A DNA stretch of 64,000 nt from Rhodococcus sp. 14-2470-1b (lineage in GTDB: Bacteria; Actinomycetota; Actinomycetes; Mycobacteriales; Mycobacteriaceae), in NCBI RefSeq assembly GCF_002259415.1, contig NZ_NPFY01000001.1, forward strand, positions 1 to 64,000, in the 5' to 3' direction. Under the pieces are notes generated by a model. It searched no databases. It was given only the letters and a program-made list of their open reading frames with translations, and was not told where the DNA came from. A program made the translations under genes and the position numbers. This document shows positions 9,141-19,249 of this stretch, one piece after another. Every line of letters starts with the position of its first letter. Position 1 is the first letter of the stretch.

Positions 9141-9986
9141 ATGTCACTACTACGCTCGGAACTTCGGACCCGCATCCTGCGTGAACTGGCGGTCCAGTCG
9201 TCGATCGACCCCGTGGCGGAGATCACTCGCCGTGTCGATTTTCTGAAGGCCTATCTACGCTCGACCCCCGCGAAGGGATTCGTGCTCGGCATCAGTGGTG
9301 GGCAGGACAGCACCCTCACGGGCGCGCTCTGCCAGCGTGCCGCGGCCGAACTACGCAGCGAGGGCGCCGAGGCAGAGTTCGTCGCGGTGCGTTTGCCGTA
9401 CGGAGTTCAGGCCGACGAGGACGACGCGACGACGGCACTGACCTTCATCGGTCCGGACCGGACGGTCACCGTCAACATCAAGTCAGCGGCCGATGCTTCG
9501 GCCGCTGCCGCCGCCGAGGCGCTGGGCACGTCCGAGGTGCGTGACTTCGTGCGCGGCAACATCAAAGCGCGCCAACGCATGGTCGCGCAGTATGCTCTCG
9601 CCGGCCAGTTGGGCTACGTCGTCGTAGGAACCGATCACGCGGCCGAGGCGATCACCGGATTCTTCACCAAGTTCGGCGACGGCGGTGTCGACATCACCCC
9701 GCTCACCGGTCTCAGCAAGCGCCAGGGTGCGGCATTGCTACGTGAACTGCGCGCACCGGAGAGCACGTGGAAGAAAGTGCCGACAGCAGATCTGGAAGAC
9801 GACCGACCCGCGCTCCCGGACGAGGAAGCACTCGGCGTCACCTACGACCAGATCGACGATTATCTCGAAGGCAAGGACGTGTCCGACGAGATCGCCGAGA
9901 GGTTGGAGCGGATGTTCCTGATCACCAGGCACAAGCGCGCCGTTCCGGTCACACCGTTCGACGACTGGTGGACCACCGAGAACTAA
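9141..9986 (+). CDS. nadE: Ammonia-dependent NAD+ synthetase
   Basis: Last step of NAD+ biosynthesis: amidation of nicotinic acid adenine dinucleotide with ATP and ammonia. At 281 aa it has the N-type ATP pyrophosphatase loop SGGQDS (residues 52-57), the NAD-site segment [20 protein letters not shown], and [18 protein letters not shown]. It lacks the glutaminase domain of the mycobacterial two-domain enzyme, so it should use free ammonia. The ATG is at 9141; it stands alone between the TetR gene and the convergent moaD. Confidence 0.95.
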   Translation: MSLLRSELRTRILRELAVQSSIDPVAEITRRVDFLKAYLRSTPAKGFVLGISGGQDSTLTGALCQRAAAELRSEGAEAEFVAVRLPYGVQADEDDATTALTFIGPDRTVTVNIKSAADASAAAAAEALGTSEVRDFVRGNIKARQRMVAQYALAGQLGYVVVGTDHAAEAITGFFTKFGDGGVDITPLTGLSKRQGAALLRELRAPESTWKKVPTADLEDDRPALPDEEALGVTYDQIDDYLEGKDVSDEIAERLERMFLITRHKRAVPVTPFDDWWTTEN

Positions 9987-9992
9987 AGGACG

Positions 9993-10235
9993 CTAACCGC
10001 CGGCGAACGGCGGCAGGACATCGACCCTGTCGCCGAGCGTCGTGGCCGGATCACGGGTCAGGTCGTCGCCCACGAGAAACGCCGAGACTCGCAGCACGTC
10101 GGTAACCGAGCTTCCATGTCTTTGTTGCACAGCAGCTTTGAGAGCTGCAAGCGTACTTCCACCGGGAAGATCGAATATTTCGTGTGCGCACCCGGCAGCG
10201 TCGGCTGCGCCGGCGAAATACCTGACCTCAACCAC
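9993..10235 (-). CDS. moaD: MoaD-like small sulfur carrier
   Basis: An 80-aa beta-grasp protein ending in the required Gly-Gly (PPFAGG), which is adenylated and thiocarboxylated to carry sulfur into molybdopterin. The GTG at 10235 overlaps the end of moaA by eight bases, indicating translational coupling. The longer frame to 10343 reads antisense-like sequence inside moaA and is discarded. Partner MoaE is encoded at 13.7 kb. Confidence 0.88.
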   Translation of the reverse strand: MVEVRYFAGAADAAGCAHEIFDLPGGSTLAALKAAVQQRHGSSVTDVLRVSAFLVGDDLTRDPATTLGDRVDVLPPFAGG

Positions 10236-11313
10236 CGATAGCTCCCATGCTTCGTGCGGGCGGTACGAAATCTGCGGCGTCGATACCGTGTCCGGCCCAC
10301 TTGTTCCACATCGCGCCGCGCCACAGCCGTGCGATCTCGTCATCGGTGGCGCCGCCGCGCAGTGCGGCGCGAAGGTCGGTTTCCTCGTCGCTGAACAGGC
10401 ACGACCGAACGGTGCCCTCGGCGGTCAACCGCGTGCGGTCGCAGTCCGAGCAGAACGACCTGGTGACGGACGCGATGATGCCGACGGTCGCCGATGTTCC
10501 GCCGACCGCCCATTCCTCCGCGGGAGCCGACGGGTCCGCGCGGCCGATTTCCGTCAGTTCGAACCGGGCCGACAGCACGTCGAGCAAGTGCTGCGCGTCG
10601 AGCATGTTCGCGCGCGCCCATTCCTGGTCCGCGTCCAGCGGCATCTGTTCGATGAAACGCAGTGCGACACCCTCGTCGAGGCACCACTGCAGGAGGTCCG
10701 CTGCGCCGTGCACCGTTTCCGGCATCAGGACGGCGTTGATCTTCACCGGGTTCAAACCGGCGCGTCTGGCCGCGCGAACACCTGCAAGCACCGACGGAAG
10801 CCGGTCGCGCCGAGTCAGTTCCGCGAAGTGGTTCCGATCGATGGTGTCGAGCGAGACGTTCACCCGTCCGAGACCCGCTGCCACCAAGGCGTCGACGCGG
10901 TGTTCGAGACCGACGGCGTTGGTGGTCATCGCCAGTGGCACGCCCGGCGCGGACGCCGAGCAGAGCTGAAGGATCTCCGCCAGATCCGCACGCATCAACG
11001 GCTCTCCGCCGGTGAAGCGGACTTCCTCGACGCCGAGGCGCGAGGTGGCAACACCGACCACTCGGGCGATCTCGCTCGCCGTCAGCAGATCCCGAGCCGC
11101 GATCGCGGGGAGACCGGCTTCCGGCATGCAATAGGTGCACCGCAGCGAGCACTTCTCGGTGATGGACACCCTGAGGTCACGTGCGACGCGACCGAACCTG
11201 TCGACGAGGACGGGAACATCCGGCCGATCCTCGACGGTGTTCGGGCGCGCTCGGTTGATCGAAGGCATTCCGAGCCCGACCGCACCGGTGCCCACCGCAT
11301 TGCCGACTGTCAT
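10228..11313 (-). CDS. moaA: GTP 3',8-cyclase MoaA
   Basis: Radical-SAM enzyme for the first step of molybdenum cofactor synthesis. The ATG at 11313 has an excellent aaggaggg SD and gives 361 aa. The N-terminal 4Fe-4S motif is C55-x3-C59-x2-C62 ([10 protein letters not shown]). The second cluster shows as [21 protein letters not shown] near the C-terminus, and the chain ends in Gly-Gly as required. The moaD gene overlaps its 3' end. It is divergent from moeA, so molybdenum cofactor genes flank a shared promoter region. Confidence 0.95.
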   Translation of the reverse strand: MTVGNAVGTGAVGLGMPSINRARPNTVEDRPDVPVLVDRFGRVARDLRVSITEKCSLRCTYCMPEAGLPAIAARDLLTASEIARVVGVATSRLGVEEVRFTGGEPLMRADLAEILQLCSASAPGVPLAMTTNAVGLEHRVDALVAAGLGRVNVSLDTIDRNHFAELTRRDRLPSVLAGVRAARRAGLNPVKINAVLMPETVHGAADLLQWCLDEGVALRFIEQMPLDADQEWARANMLDAQHLLDVLSARFELTEIGRADPSAPAEEWAVGGTSATVGIIASVTRSFCSDCDRTRLTAEGTVRSCLFSDEETDLRAALRGGATDDEIARLWRGAMWNKWAGHGIDAADFVPPARSMGAIGG

Positions 11314-11416
11314 GACCCTCCTTCGACTGTTCCGCGTCCGACTGTCCATCCTCCAGTATGCCGTCCGCCCGATTCTTCGTACGATCCACCGAACATTCGC
11401 GCGACGGCGCGCGCCT

Positions 11417-11450
11417 AGGATCGTGGAATGAGCAGGATCGTGGAATGAGC
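11417..11450 (+). repeat. Tandem 17-bp duplication over the moeA start
   Basis: aggatcgtggaatgagc occurs at 11417-11433 and again at 11434-11450. Each copy carries an SD-like agga and an ATG. The first ATG (11428) opens a six-codon frame, MSRIVE-stop, whose TGA overlaps the second ATG (11445), the moeA start, as ATGA. Confidence 0.85.
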
Positions 11451-12704
11451 AGTGCTGGGCATGGTGGATCACCGGAGGCCGGCGGGCGCGCGCACCGTCC
11501 GAGCGGGGCGTCGGTCGAGGAACACCTTGCAGTCGTCGAGGAACTGTTGCGCCCGCTGCGCACGAGAACGCCGCTGTCGGTGTCGGTGGCCGAAGCCCTC
11601 GGTCGCGTCGTGCACGCCGACGTCGTCTCCCCCGTCGACCTCCCGTTGTTCCGCAATTCCCAGATGGACGGATACGCCGTTCTCGCATCGGACGTCGCGA
11701 CGGTTCCGGTCACGCTGCGGGTCGACGGTGTCGTTGCTGCGGGTCCGTCGGAGATCGTCCGGATCGAATCGGGGTCGGCCGTCAAGATCATGACGGGCGC
11801 GCCCGTGCCCCTCGGCGCGGACGCCGTCGTCCCCGTCGAGAACACCGAGCGATCCGCCGAAGGATCAACGCCCTCCGGTGATGCCGTGACGGTCACCGTG
11901 TCGAGGCAACCGGGTGACTACATCCGTGAGCAGGGCAGCGACATCACCGCGGGCACGATCCTGGTGCGGGCCGGGCAGGTCCTCGAACCACGCCACATCG
12001 CGGTGCTCGCCGCGGTGGGCCTCGACAGCGTCACCGTACGTTCTCGACCCACGGTCGCGGTCATCACCACCGGCGAAGAATTGGTCGACGCCGGCAGCAC
12101 CCTGCGTCCCGGCGAGATCTTCGACTCCAACGGGCTCACGCTGGCGGCGCACCTGCGGGCAAACGGCGCCGACGTCGTCTCCGTCCGCCGAAGCTCCGAC
12201 GACCGGAGCGAGTTCGAAAAGATATTGTTCGACGCTGCCCGCGAAGCCGAACTCGTCATCACGTCCGGCGGAGTGTCGATGGGTGATTTCGAGGTCGTGA
12301 AGGATGTAGTGGGTCCTCTGGGTGGGCGTTTCGGGTCCGTGCGCATGCAGCCCGGCGGTCCACAGGGCGTCGCGACCATCGAGGGAACGCCCGTGCTCGA
12401 CTTTCCGGGTAATCCGGTGAGCACGGTCGTGTCCTTTCTGATTTTTGCGCGCAACATCGTTCGAGAGGCGGCAGGTCTGGACCGGATCGAGCCGCGGTCG
12501 GTCCCACTGGCGCACTCGATCACCTCGATACGCGGCAAGCGACAGATGCTCCGAGCACGCCTCGGCGACGACGGAGTCTCGTTGGTCGCCGGTCCCGGTT
12601 CGCACCTCGTCGCTGCAATGGCATGGGCCGACGTCCTCGTCGACGTGCCCGAGGACACGACGGCTCTCGAAGCCGGTGAGAAAGTTCAGGTGATCCCGCT
12701 GTGA
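11445..12704 (+). CDS. moeA: Molybdopterin molybdenumtransferase MoeA
   Basis: Inserts molybdate into adenylylated molybdopterin. 419 aa from the ATG at 11445, which lies in the second copy of a 17-bp duplication; frames from 11358 extend into the moaA promoter. Family markers: [36 protein letters not shown], the central [47 protein letters not shown]. The stop overlaps the next gene by GTGA. Confidence 0.95.
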   Translation: MSSAGHGGSPEAGGRAHRPSGASVEEHLAVVEELLRPLRTRTPLSVSVAEALGRVVHADVVSPVDLPLFRNSQMDGYAVLASDVATVPVTLRVDGVVAAGPSEIVRIESGSAVKIMTGAPVPLGADAVVPVENTERSAEGSTPSGDAVTVTVSRQPGDYIREQGSDITAGTILVRAGQVLEPRHIAVLAAVGLDSVTVRSRPTVAVITTGEELVDAGSTLRPGEIFDSNGLTLAAHLRANGADVVSVRRSSDDRSEFEKILFDAAREAELVITSGGVSMGDFEVVKDVVGPLGGRFGSVRMQPGGPQGVATIEGTPVLDFPGNPVSTVVSFLIFARNIVREAAGLDRIEPRSVPLAHSITSIRGKRQMLRARLGDDGVSLVAGPGSHLVAAMAWADVLVDVPEDTTALEAGEKVQVIPL

Positions 12705-13726
12705 CCACATCCGGTTTCTCCCACCTCGACTCCGAGGGTCGCGCACGCATGGTCGACGTCTCCGCCAAACAGGACACCGCTCGAATCGCCGTCGCCGCAG
12801 GCGAACTGGCCACCACGGCAGAGGTAGTCGCGTTGGTGCGCGCCGATGGCATGCCGAAAGCCGACGTGCTCGCGACCGCACGGATCGCAGGAATCTCCGG
12901 AGCGAAGAAGACGTCGGAACTCATCCCGCTCTGCCACCAACTCGCGCTGTCGAAGGTCGACATCGTGTTCGGTTTCACCGACACCACGATCACGGTGGAA
13001 GCCACCGCGAAGACCACAGGTCCGACAGGAGTGGAGATGGAGGCGCTGACGGCCGTCGCCGTGGCCGGGCTCACGTTGCACGACATGGTCAAGGCCGTCG
13101 ACCCGTCGGCGACGATGAACGGTATTCGGTTGGTGCGCAAAGAAGGCGGCAAACGAGGGGCGTGGTCACGTGACGACACCGCATCCGCTGCGCCTCCGTC
13201 CCTGACCGAGAACGAATCTCCGGCGGGCCGAACAGCCGCCGTCCTGGTCGCCTCCACCGGTGGTGCGAACGGAACCCGTGAGGACACGACCGGGCCTCGC
13301 ATCGCGGCGTGGCTTCTCGACAGGGGATTCACCGTGCGCGGCCCACTCGTCTACGCCGACGCGGAGATCGCGGCAGGCCTGCGCGACGCTCTCACCGACG
13401 GCCCCGCTCTCGTCGTCAGCACCGGTGGCACCGGCGTCTCCCCGACCGATGCGACCCCCGAGGCGACCAAAGCCGTTCTGGACCGCGAACTTCCGGGAAT
13501 ATCCGACGCCATCCGGCTTCAAGGAACGAAGGTCACGCCGCATGCCACGCTCAGCCGCGGGCTGTCCGGGGTGGCGGGCCGCTCTGTCGTCGTCAATCTC
13601 CCCGGATCACCGGGAGGCGTGAAAGACGGCCTGGCGGTGCTGGATCCGATCGTCGACCATCTACTCGCCCAGGTTGCTGGAGACGGACCCCACGCCGATT
13701 CGGAAAGTGACGTGAACACCCCATGA
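12701..13726 (+). CDS. moaCB: MoaC-MogA fusion protein
   Basis: A 341-aa two-domain protein. Residues 1 to about 157 are MoaC (cyclic pyranopterin monophosphate synthase): SHLDSEGRARMVDVS, KKTSELIPLCHQL, GVEMEALTAV and MVKAVD. After a linker, residues 178-335 are a MogA/MoaB domain (molybdopterin adenylyltransferase) with VVSTGGTGVSPTDATPEAT and SRGLSGVAGRSVVVNLPGSPGG. The fused enzymes act at step 2 and at the adenylylation step before MoeA. The GTG start overlaps moeA's stop and its stop overlaps moaE's ATG, so three genes are translationally coupled. Confidence 0.95.
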   Translation: MTTSGFSHLDSEGRARMVDVSAKQDTARIAVAAGELATTAEVVALVRADGMPKADVLATARIAGISGAKKTSELIPLCHQLALSKVDIVFGFTDTTITVEATAKTTGPTGVEMEALTAVAVAGLTLHDMVKAVDPSATMNGIRLVRKEGGKRGAWSRDDTASAAPPSLTENESPAGRTAAVLVASTGGANGTREDTTGPRIAAWLLDRGFTVRGPLVYADAEIAAGLRDALTDGPALVVSTGGTGVSPTDATPEATKAVLDRELPGISDAIRLQGTKVTPHATLSRGLSGVAGRSVVVNLPGSPGGVKDGLAVLDPIVDHLLAQVAGDGPHADSESDVNTP

Positions 13727-14136
13727 CCGACCTGCTCGCCGCGATCTCCGCCGATCCCATCGACACATCGGCGGTGGAAAGTGCAGTCGCCGGTCCGACG
13801 CACGGTGCAGTCGTGTTGTTCTCCGGCGTCGTACGCAACCACGACGGCGGACAATCCGTGTCGGCGCTCGAGTACCAGGCCCACCCCGAGGCGGAGAGAT
13901 TCCTTCGTACGTGCTGCGCGGAGGTCGCGGAAGAATCCGGCCTGCCCGTCGCAGCCGTGCATCGCGTCGGTGACCTGTCGATCGGCGACATCGCCCTCGT
14001 TGCCGCCGTCGCTTCGCCCCATCGCGCCGAGGCGTTCGCAACCTGTGCACTGCTCGTCGAACGGATCAAAGCAGAAGTGCCCATCTGGAAGCGACAGCAC
14101 TTCGCGTCGGGCACGTCGGAATGGGTCGGCCTCTAA
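13723..14136 (+). CDS. moaE: Molybdopterin synthase catalytic subunit MoaE
   Basis: A 137-aa large subunit that transfers sulfur from MoaD thiocarboxylate to precursor Z. Typical segments: GAVVLFSGVVRNHDGG, LEYQAHPEAE, HRVGDLSIGDIALVAAVASPHRAEAF and the active-site lysine region ERIKAEVPIWKRQHF. ATGA overlap with the MoaC-Mog gene; its stop overlaps the convergent GTPase gene by four bases. Confidence 0.95.
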   Translation: MTDLLAAISADPIDTSAVESAVAGPTHGAVVLFSGVVRNHDGGQSVSALEYQAHPEAERFLRTCCAEVAEESGLPVAAVHRVGDLSIGDIALVAAVASPHRAEAFATCALLVERIKAEVPIWKRQHFASGTSEWVGL

Positions 14137-15206
14137 CCGGACCGGACGTACCGGTGGACCGGGAGCATCGCGGACTCGTCGGCGAGGTCACCGGGCCGCC
14201 GGACGCAATCCAGTAGCCGAATCTCGGCCAGTTCCTCGTCGAGGTCGGTGCCGATCAGAACGAGCCGGGTCATTCTCGTGGTGTCGTCGCCCCACTCCGC
14301 CGGCGTCATCGTGATGTGCCGGCCGACGGTGTTCACCTCGTACCGCTCGCGGTAGCCGGGTACGTCGAAGTGAACGAACCCCTTGATGCGGTAGACGTCG
14401 CCAGCCGGGTTCTCCACCATGTCGACGAACCGTCGGGGATCGAACGGCTCGTCGCTCTCGAAGCTCGTCGTGGAGTACTTCGCATGCAAATGATGTGCAT
14501 GATCGTCTTGGTCGCCATGGCTGTCGTGGTCGTGGTCGTCGTCGTCGTCGAGGAGAATCTCGTCGAACGACATCTGACGCGGCTGCGTGGGATCCTGCAC
14601 ACGCTCGGGTACGTCGAAGAGCAGTTCGGCGTCGACGCGGCCGTGGTCGGTGGTCAGAACGGGCGTGTCGGCGACGATGCCGCGGACAAGGGATTCGATG
14701 TTCGACAGTGCGTCGGGCGACGGCACGTCCGCTTTGTTGAGCACCACCAGGTCGGCCAACTGCACGTGCTGGTCGAGTTCGGGGTGTTCGGCTCGGGTGG
14801 AGGCGAATTCGACGGCATCGACCACCCCGACGAGACCGCCGTACGACACCCGCGGATTGTCGCTTGCAAGAACCATCCGAATGAGATTTCGGGGCTCGGC
14901 GAGACCGCTGGCTTCGACGACGATCACGTCGAGCGCGGACTTGCTACCCGCGAGGACGTCGAACATCGCGTCGAGTTCCTCCACGTCGACGGCGCAACAC
15001 AGGCAACCGTTGCCCAGCGACACCATCGAGTCCACCTGTCCGGCAACCATCATCGAGTCGATGTTGATCGACCCGAAGTCGTTGACGACCACGCCGATGC
15101 GAATTCCGCGATTGTTGCGAAGAAGGTGATTGAGCAGCGTCGTCTTGCCGGAACCCAGGAAGCCCGAGACGAGGACAACGGGAATCGTTCGGTCTGCCTC
15201 GGCCAC
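14133..15206 (-). CDS. COG0523/CobW-family GTPase (metallochaperone)
   Basis: A 357-aa G3E GTPase. Walker A GFLGSGKTT at residues 15-23, the family metal motif G67-CLCC, base-recognition NKAD near 158, and a CobW C-terminal domain. An Asp/His-rich loop (about residues 218-240, DDDDDHDHDSHGDQ and HAHHLH) looks like a metal-binding linker, common in zinc-related members. Family members insert or distribute zinc, cobalt or nickel; which metal applies is not evident. It follows the amidase gene by 29 bases on the same strand. It is not next to cobalamin genes, and I see no Zur site directly in front. Confidence 0.88.
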   Translation of the reverse strand: MAEADRTIPVVLVSGFLGSGKTTLLNHLLRNNRGIRIGVVVNDFGSINIDSMMVAGQVDSMVSLGNGCLCCAVDVEELDAMFDVLAGSKSALDVIVVEASGLAEPRNLIRMVLASDNPRVSYGGLVGVVDAVEFASTRAEHPELDQHVQLADLVVLNKADVPSPDALSNIESLVRGIVADTPVLTTDHGRVDAELLFDVPERVQDPTQPRQMSFDEILLDDDDDHDHDSHGDQDDHAHHLHAKYSTTSFESDEPFDPRRFVDMVENPAGDVYRIKGFVHFDVPGYRERYEVNTVGRHITMTPAEWGDDTTRMTRLVLIGTDLDEELAEIRLLDCVRRPGDLADESAMLPVHRYVRSG

Positions 15207-15235
15207 GCAGCGAGATTACTCGGTGCCGCGTTCGG

Positions 15236-16243
15236 TCATCGAGTCAGGATCTGACGGAGCAGACCTTGCGCGACATCGGCGACGGCCCGAACGTCCGCCT
15301 CACCGCCACCGGCGTCGACGTAGGGAGCGAGTTCGGACAGCAACCGCGACAGCGAGTTTCCCGCGGTCGAATCGGCAGCGGAGGGAACAGTCGGCAACGA
15401 CGGCACCGACTCGGCATCCGTCTCGGCTGCGATCTCGTCGGGAGTGACCGAGGTGTCCGGCCCGAGCAGATAGTCGATGATCCCGGTGGACAGCGCGATC
15501 GCGTGCTTCAGTTGACCGTCGGTGGTCTCCAACGTGTCCGCATCCGACGGGTTGGATCCGTTGCCCATCTCGACGAACACCAGCGGTACACCCGCCAGCG
15601 CAGGGCCTGCGACGTCGGAGCGTTCCTGAACACCGTCGGTCACACCGGCGTAGTTGGCAGGAGTGAAACCGGCACGTTCGTAGGCGTCGCGCATCAGTGA
15701 CGTTGCCTGCCGCCCACCCGCCGATTGTGCCGCGTCGGCCGCTGCATCGGGGATCGGCAAGGTGGGAACGATGAGGTGGAAGCCGTGCTTGTTCTCGTCC
15801 GGGCCTGTGGACGTGGAGTCCGCATGAATGCTGACGGCCACGTCGGCCCCCGATCGCGTGGCGGCCTCCGCCCTCTCGTCGACGCAGCCGCCCCAACCGG
15901 TGTCGTCCGCCCGCGAAGTCACCACCGTCGCACCGAGGCTCTCCAGACTCGACTTCACGAGCTGAGAGACGTTCCAGTTGATCGTGTGCTCCGGCACTCC
16001 ACCGAGCGACGTCATGCCCGTCGTCTGGCAGTTCTTGGTTCCGCCGCGTCCATCGTCGACCTGACGCGTGAGATCCTCCGAGTGGCCCGTCCCTTGATGA
16101 CCCGGGTCCAGGAAGACCGTCTTGCCGGAGAGTTCGTTCCCGGTCGATTCGGAGGCCGGATCGGCACTCGCCGCCGCGGGAGCGATCACCGCAGCGGACA
16201 GCAGTCCGATCGACAGAAACGCGAGCACACCAGTTTTGTTCAT
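15236..16243 (-). CDS. Secreted N-acetylmuramoyl-L-alanine amidase (Amidase_3)
   Basis: A zinc amidase that cleaves the lactyl-alanine bond of peptidoglycan. The start at the ATG 16243 gives a signal peptide (about 1-27, ending AAASA). Zinc ligands His49 (LDPGHQG), Glu85 (VPEHTINW) and His140 (SIHAD) are present, with a catalytic Glu in FVEMGNGSN. Resembles mycobacterial Rv3717/Ami1-type enzymes. The C-terminal tail (about 275-335) has no recognised domain. Frames to 16519 would swallow the promoter. The GTPase follows 29 bases downstream, so one could speculate it helps with zinc supply. Confidence 0.9.
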   Translation of the reverse strand: MNKTGVLAFLSIGLLSAAVIAPAAASADPASESTGNELSGKTVFLDPGHQGTGHSEDLTRQVDDGRGGTKNCQTTGMTSLGGVPEHTINWNVSQLVKSSLESLGATVVTSRADDTGWGGCVDERAEAATRSGADVAVSIHADSTSTGPDENKHGFHLIVPTLPIPDAAADAAQSAGGRQATSLMRDAYERAGFTPANYAGVTDGVQERSDVAGPALAGVPLVFVEMGNGSNPSDADTLETTDGQLKHAIALSTGIIDYLLGPDTSVTPDEIAAETDAESVPSLPTVPSAADSTAGNSLSRLLSELAPYVDAGGGEADVRAVADVAQGLLRQILTR

Positions 16244-16658
16244 CGACGGTTGTGAGCACACCGCGGCCTGAGCCCGGCGCACCGCTCCCCTCTCACTCCG
16301 ACAGCCACCAGGCCACACGAGCCCTCGGTCGTTCCCACAGGAATCAGTGGACACTTGAGCCCCAAGTGAAGCAGCAGCATCAGGGAGACTCACGGGCGAT
16401 CCGCAATTCGGAAGCAAATCGTGAGCAGGCCGTGACTCAACCGTTGCCTTTTCCTCGAAAACCTCCGCACACTTCATATTTCTTTCAGTGACACACAAAA
16501 CGAGTTCGCACAAAAGCAATCATCCGTGACCGAACGTCACGTTCGCTCCGAACAGGGGCGAAGACAATTCGTCACGCATGGATTATTTGCCCAGCCGGTC
16601 GTATAGTCGCGTTGAGTGTGATGCAGACGCACCTGAACTTCATTGGAGAACTTTTCAT
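16244..16658. other. Divergent promoter region, amidase / lsr2
   Basis: 415 bases without a gene. The minus-strand side must hold a long amidase leader (the AT-rich stretch 16440-16500 is a likely promoter). The plus-strand side holds a -10-like tatagt at 16602-16607 before lsr2 and an SD ggagaa at 16645. I looked for a c-di-AMP (ydaO-type) riboswitch before the amidase and could not confirm one. Confidence 0.4.
16526..16545. repeat. Dispersed palindromic motif, copy 2
   Basis: Same 20 bases as 2006-2025, here between the divergent amidase and lsr2 genes, about 130 bases before the lsr2 ATG. Confidence 0.65.
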
Positions 16659-17006
16659 ATGGCCAAGAAAGTCTTCGTCCAACTGGTGGACGATATCGAT
16701 GACAAGCCGATCGAATCCGGCGGCGAACACATAACATTCTCCGTGAACGGTGTCGGTTACGAAATAGACCTCAGCGACAAGAACGCGAAGGAATTTCACC
16801 GGAAGCTCGATTACTACATCGAGCATTCGTTGCGAGTCGGAGGAAAGCGCGCGAAGAAGTCCGGCGGATCCGATTCGGTGAACTCCAAGCGTGACGCGAA
16901 TCAGACCAAGGCGATTCGGGAATGGGCGAAGTCGAACGGTTACGCGATTTCCACTCGTGGTCGAATTCCGGCGGATGTAGAGCAAGCCTTCGACGCGGCG
17001 CACTAG
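16659..17006 (+). CDS. lsr2: Lsr2 nucleoid-associated protein
   Basis: A 115-aa H-NS-like protein that bridges DNA and silences AT-rich, often horizontally acquired genes. The ATG at 16659 is supported by ggagaa nine bases upstream; an in-frame ATG at 16578 lies before the likely -10. The N-terminal dimerisation domain is [19 protein letters not shown]. The C-terminal DNA-binding helices end in the minor-groove motif R100-G-R102 ([14 protein letters not shown]). The middle linker is basic (KRAKKSGG). Confidence 0.95.
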   Translation: MAKKVFVQLVDDIDDKPIESGGEHITFSVNGVGYEIDLSDKNAKEFHRKLDYYIEHSLRVGGKRAKKSGGSDSVNSKRDANQTKAIREWAKSNGYAISTRGRIPADVEQAFDAAH

Positions 17007-17037
17007 GAACGCCGCGATCGAGCGGAGTACCTACGCA

Positions 17038-17076
17038 AAAAAGGGAGAGCCACCGTGATGGTGACTCTCCCTTTTT
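17038..17076. terminator. Bidirectional terminator, lsr2 / tRNA-Ala
   Basis: aaaaagggagag pairs with ctctcccttttt around an inner cacc/ggtg stem. T-runs appear on both strands, serving convergent lsr2 and tRNA-Ala. Confidence 0.9.
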
Positions 17077-17077
17077 G

Positions 17078-17150
17078 TGGAGCTAAGGGGACTCGAACCC
17101 CTGACCCCCACACTGCCAGTGTGGTGCGCTACCAGCTGCGCCATAGCCCC
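17078..17150 (-). tRNA. tRNA-Ala (GGC)
   Basis: Acceptor GGGGCTA/TAGCTCC (one G-U pair), anticodon stem CCACA/TGTGG with loop CTGGCAG giving anticodon GGC, T-loop GGTTCGAGTCC. Discriminator A at 17078. CCA is not encoded. Confidence 0.95.
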
Positions 17151-17256
17151 GTACTTCGCTTCCGCGTTACCTTGCGGTTGCTCGAACGAAGTTACACCAT
17201 TGTCGCTGACAGCAACAAATCAGCAGCTCAGGGCGCTTGCGGTGGAAGTGGGCACA

Positions 17257-18009
17257 TCAGCTGATCGACTCGACCCACGATGACTCGCGCAGTGCGTCCA
17301 CGAGTTCCCCGTCGACGAGAACTCCGGGCGTACCTGCGGCTCCCGCAGCGGCCAATGCAGCCCGGGCGGTTTCGGCGTCGGCGGCTGCGGCGTCTGCTGC
17401 GCGTCCACTCGTGATGCAGTCTGCAACCGAACTGTCCGCGCCGTTACGAGTTGCCATCTCCGCCAGTTCGGCGTTCGAATGGTCGGTCTCGCCGTTCTCT
17501 TCCGGTTGGAAGTCTGCCGAGAACAATTCTGCGTGGAACGCGGAGTACACGATTGCGTCGGACGATTCGGCGACGCAGCGCGACGCTGCGACGGCCCGGC
17601 TGGAGTAGTCGCCGCTCGCGGACAACTGATCGAGTTGGGGCAGAACGACCATGTGGTAGCGAACCGTGACGGTTCCTTCGTCGATCTTCTGTTCCAGTTC
17701 CTGGCCGTGCTTCACTTCGAGCTCGCCGCAGAACGGGCACATCGGATCCTCGAAGATGTCGACGGTGCGCGGCGCACCCGGAACACCGAGTTCGACCACA
17801 CCGTCGTCGGACACGGTCGATTGGACCTCCGCGTTGCGGACCGAGCCGTATCCGTCGTTGCGTGGCTCGTCGCCTCCTCGCTGCCAGAGGATGGCCACCA
17901 CGATCACGGCGACAACCACGACAAGTGCGACGCCCGCAAGCACGTAGGTGAAGGTGTTGGACGTCGGCTGAGGTGTGTACTTTGCCCCGGATGTTCTCTT
18001 TTGACTCAC
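17257..18009 (-). CDS. Membrane-anchored DsbA-like thiol-disulfide protein
   Basis: About 250 aa: a short basic cytoplasmic head, one transmembrane helix (residues 20-42), then an extracytoplasmic thioredoxin-fold domain with C91-P-F-C94 and the cis-Pro loop GTPGVLVDG near the C-terminus. Family members oxidise or isomerise disulfides of exported proteins. The start is uncertain: two GTG codons (18009, 18015) have no clear SD, and frames beyond run into the transporter gene. It lies 20 bases after the MFS gene on the same strand, so it is probably co-transcribed with pgm-MFS. Confidence 0.85.
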   Translation of the reverse strand: MSQKRTSGAKYTPQPTSNTFTYVLAGVALVVVVAVIVVAILWQRGGDEPRNDGYGSVRNAEVQSTVSDDGVVELGVPGAPRTVDIFEDPMCPFCGELEVKHGQELEQKIDEGTVTVRYHMVVLPQLDQLSASGDYSSRAVAASRCVAESSDAIVYSAFHAELFSADFQPEENGETDHSNAELAEMATRNGADSSVADCITSGRAADAAAADAETARAALAAAGAAGTPGVLVDGELVDALRESSWVESIS

Positions 18010-18029
18010 GTGCACATGATACGAAAGCC

Positions 18030-19249
18030 TCACGTGGCCGGGGCTGCGGCGCTCTTCCTGCCTCCCGGCTCGGGGACCGTGATCCACCATGCGGCTGCCG
18101 CGAGCAGAATCACGCCGGATGCCACGAAAGCGGTGCCGTACGACGCCCCCTCGACGATCTTGGCTGCGACCACCGGGCCGAGGATCGCACCCACGTCCGC
18201 GGACATCTGGAAGGTGGACAGCACCGGTCCGCCGCGCGCTTTGGACCCGATGACATCCGCGATGGACGCCTGCTGCGCCGGTGTCATCAGACCGGATCCG
18301 ATGCCTGCGAGGACAGAGAACGCCATGAACAGCGCGATGTCGTCGGTGAGCCCGATCCCTGCGGTACCGATGCCCGCGACGACCAGGCCTGCCACGACGA
18401 ACGGTTTACGCCCACGGAGGTCCGACTGACGACCTGCGGTGGTGAGCACAATCGCATTGCCGACGGCGAAGACGGCCAGCGACACCGCCGCGACCGCAGC
18501 GGAACGCTGGAGTACCTCGATGACGAAGAGTGGAATCAACGCCACCCGCACACCGAAGATCACCCAGCCTGTCGCGAAGTTCGACGCCAGTGCCGCTCGG
18601 TAGGCGGGCACCGCCCACGCTGCCCGGAGTGTGAGAACGGGGACCGCCGAGTCCGTGCTCGCCTTCTCGTTGTCGACGTCGCCGAGCGCGAAGAACACGA
18701 CGGCCGCGGCGACGACGAGCGCCACCGCGTAGATCAGAAACGGCGCACGCAGACCGAGTCCGACGACTGCTCCCCCCAACAGCGGACCACCGATCGATCC
18801 GAGCAGAAAACTCGTGGCGTACAAGCCGGAAATTCGCCCACGGCTCTCGGGCGGGCTCATTCGGATCAACAATCCGAGAGCGGACACCGAGAACATCGTC
18901 GACCCGATGCCGCCGAGCCCACGGAACACGAGCAACTGCCAATAGGTCTGGGCGAACGCACATGCACCGGTGGACAGCGCGACGATCAGCAGACCCGACA
19001 GGTAGATCGGGCGCTCCCCCAGCTTCTGTACCAGCGTCCCGCTTGCCGGGGCGAACAGAAGACGCATCAGCGCGAAGGTACTGATGACGGCGGACGCCGC
19101 GAACACGCCGACTCCGAACTCGGTCGCGAACTGCGGGAGCGCAGGCGAGACTATGCCGAATCCGAGGGCGATGACGAAGCTTGCCGAGATCAACACCCAG
19201 ATTTCGGACGAAACCGGCGAGCGCCCGCTTTCCTGTCGAGTACCTTCCG

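Noticed and set aside
16244-16500. c-di-AMP riboswitch before the amidase
   Set aside because: Conserved sequence blocks of the class could not be located; leader length alone is not evidence.
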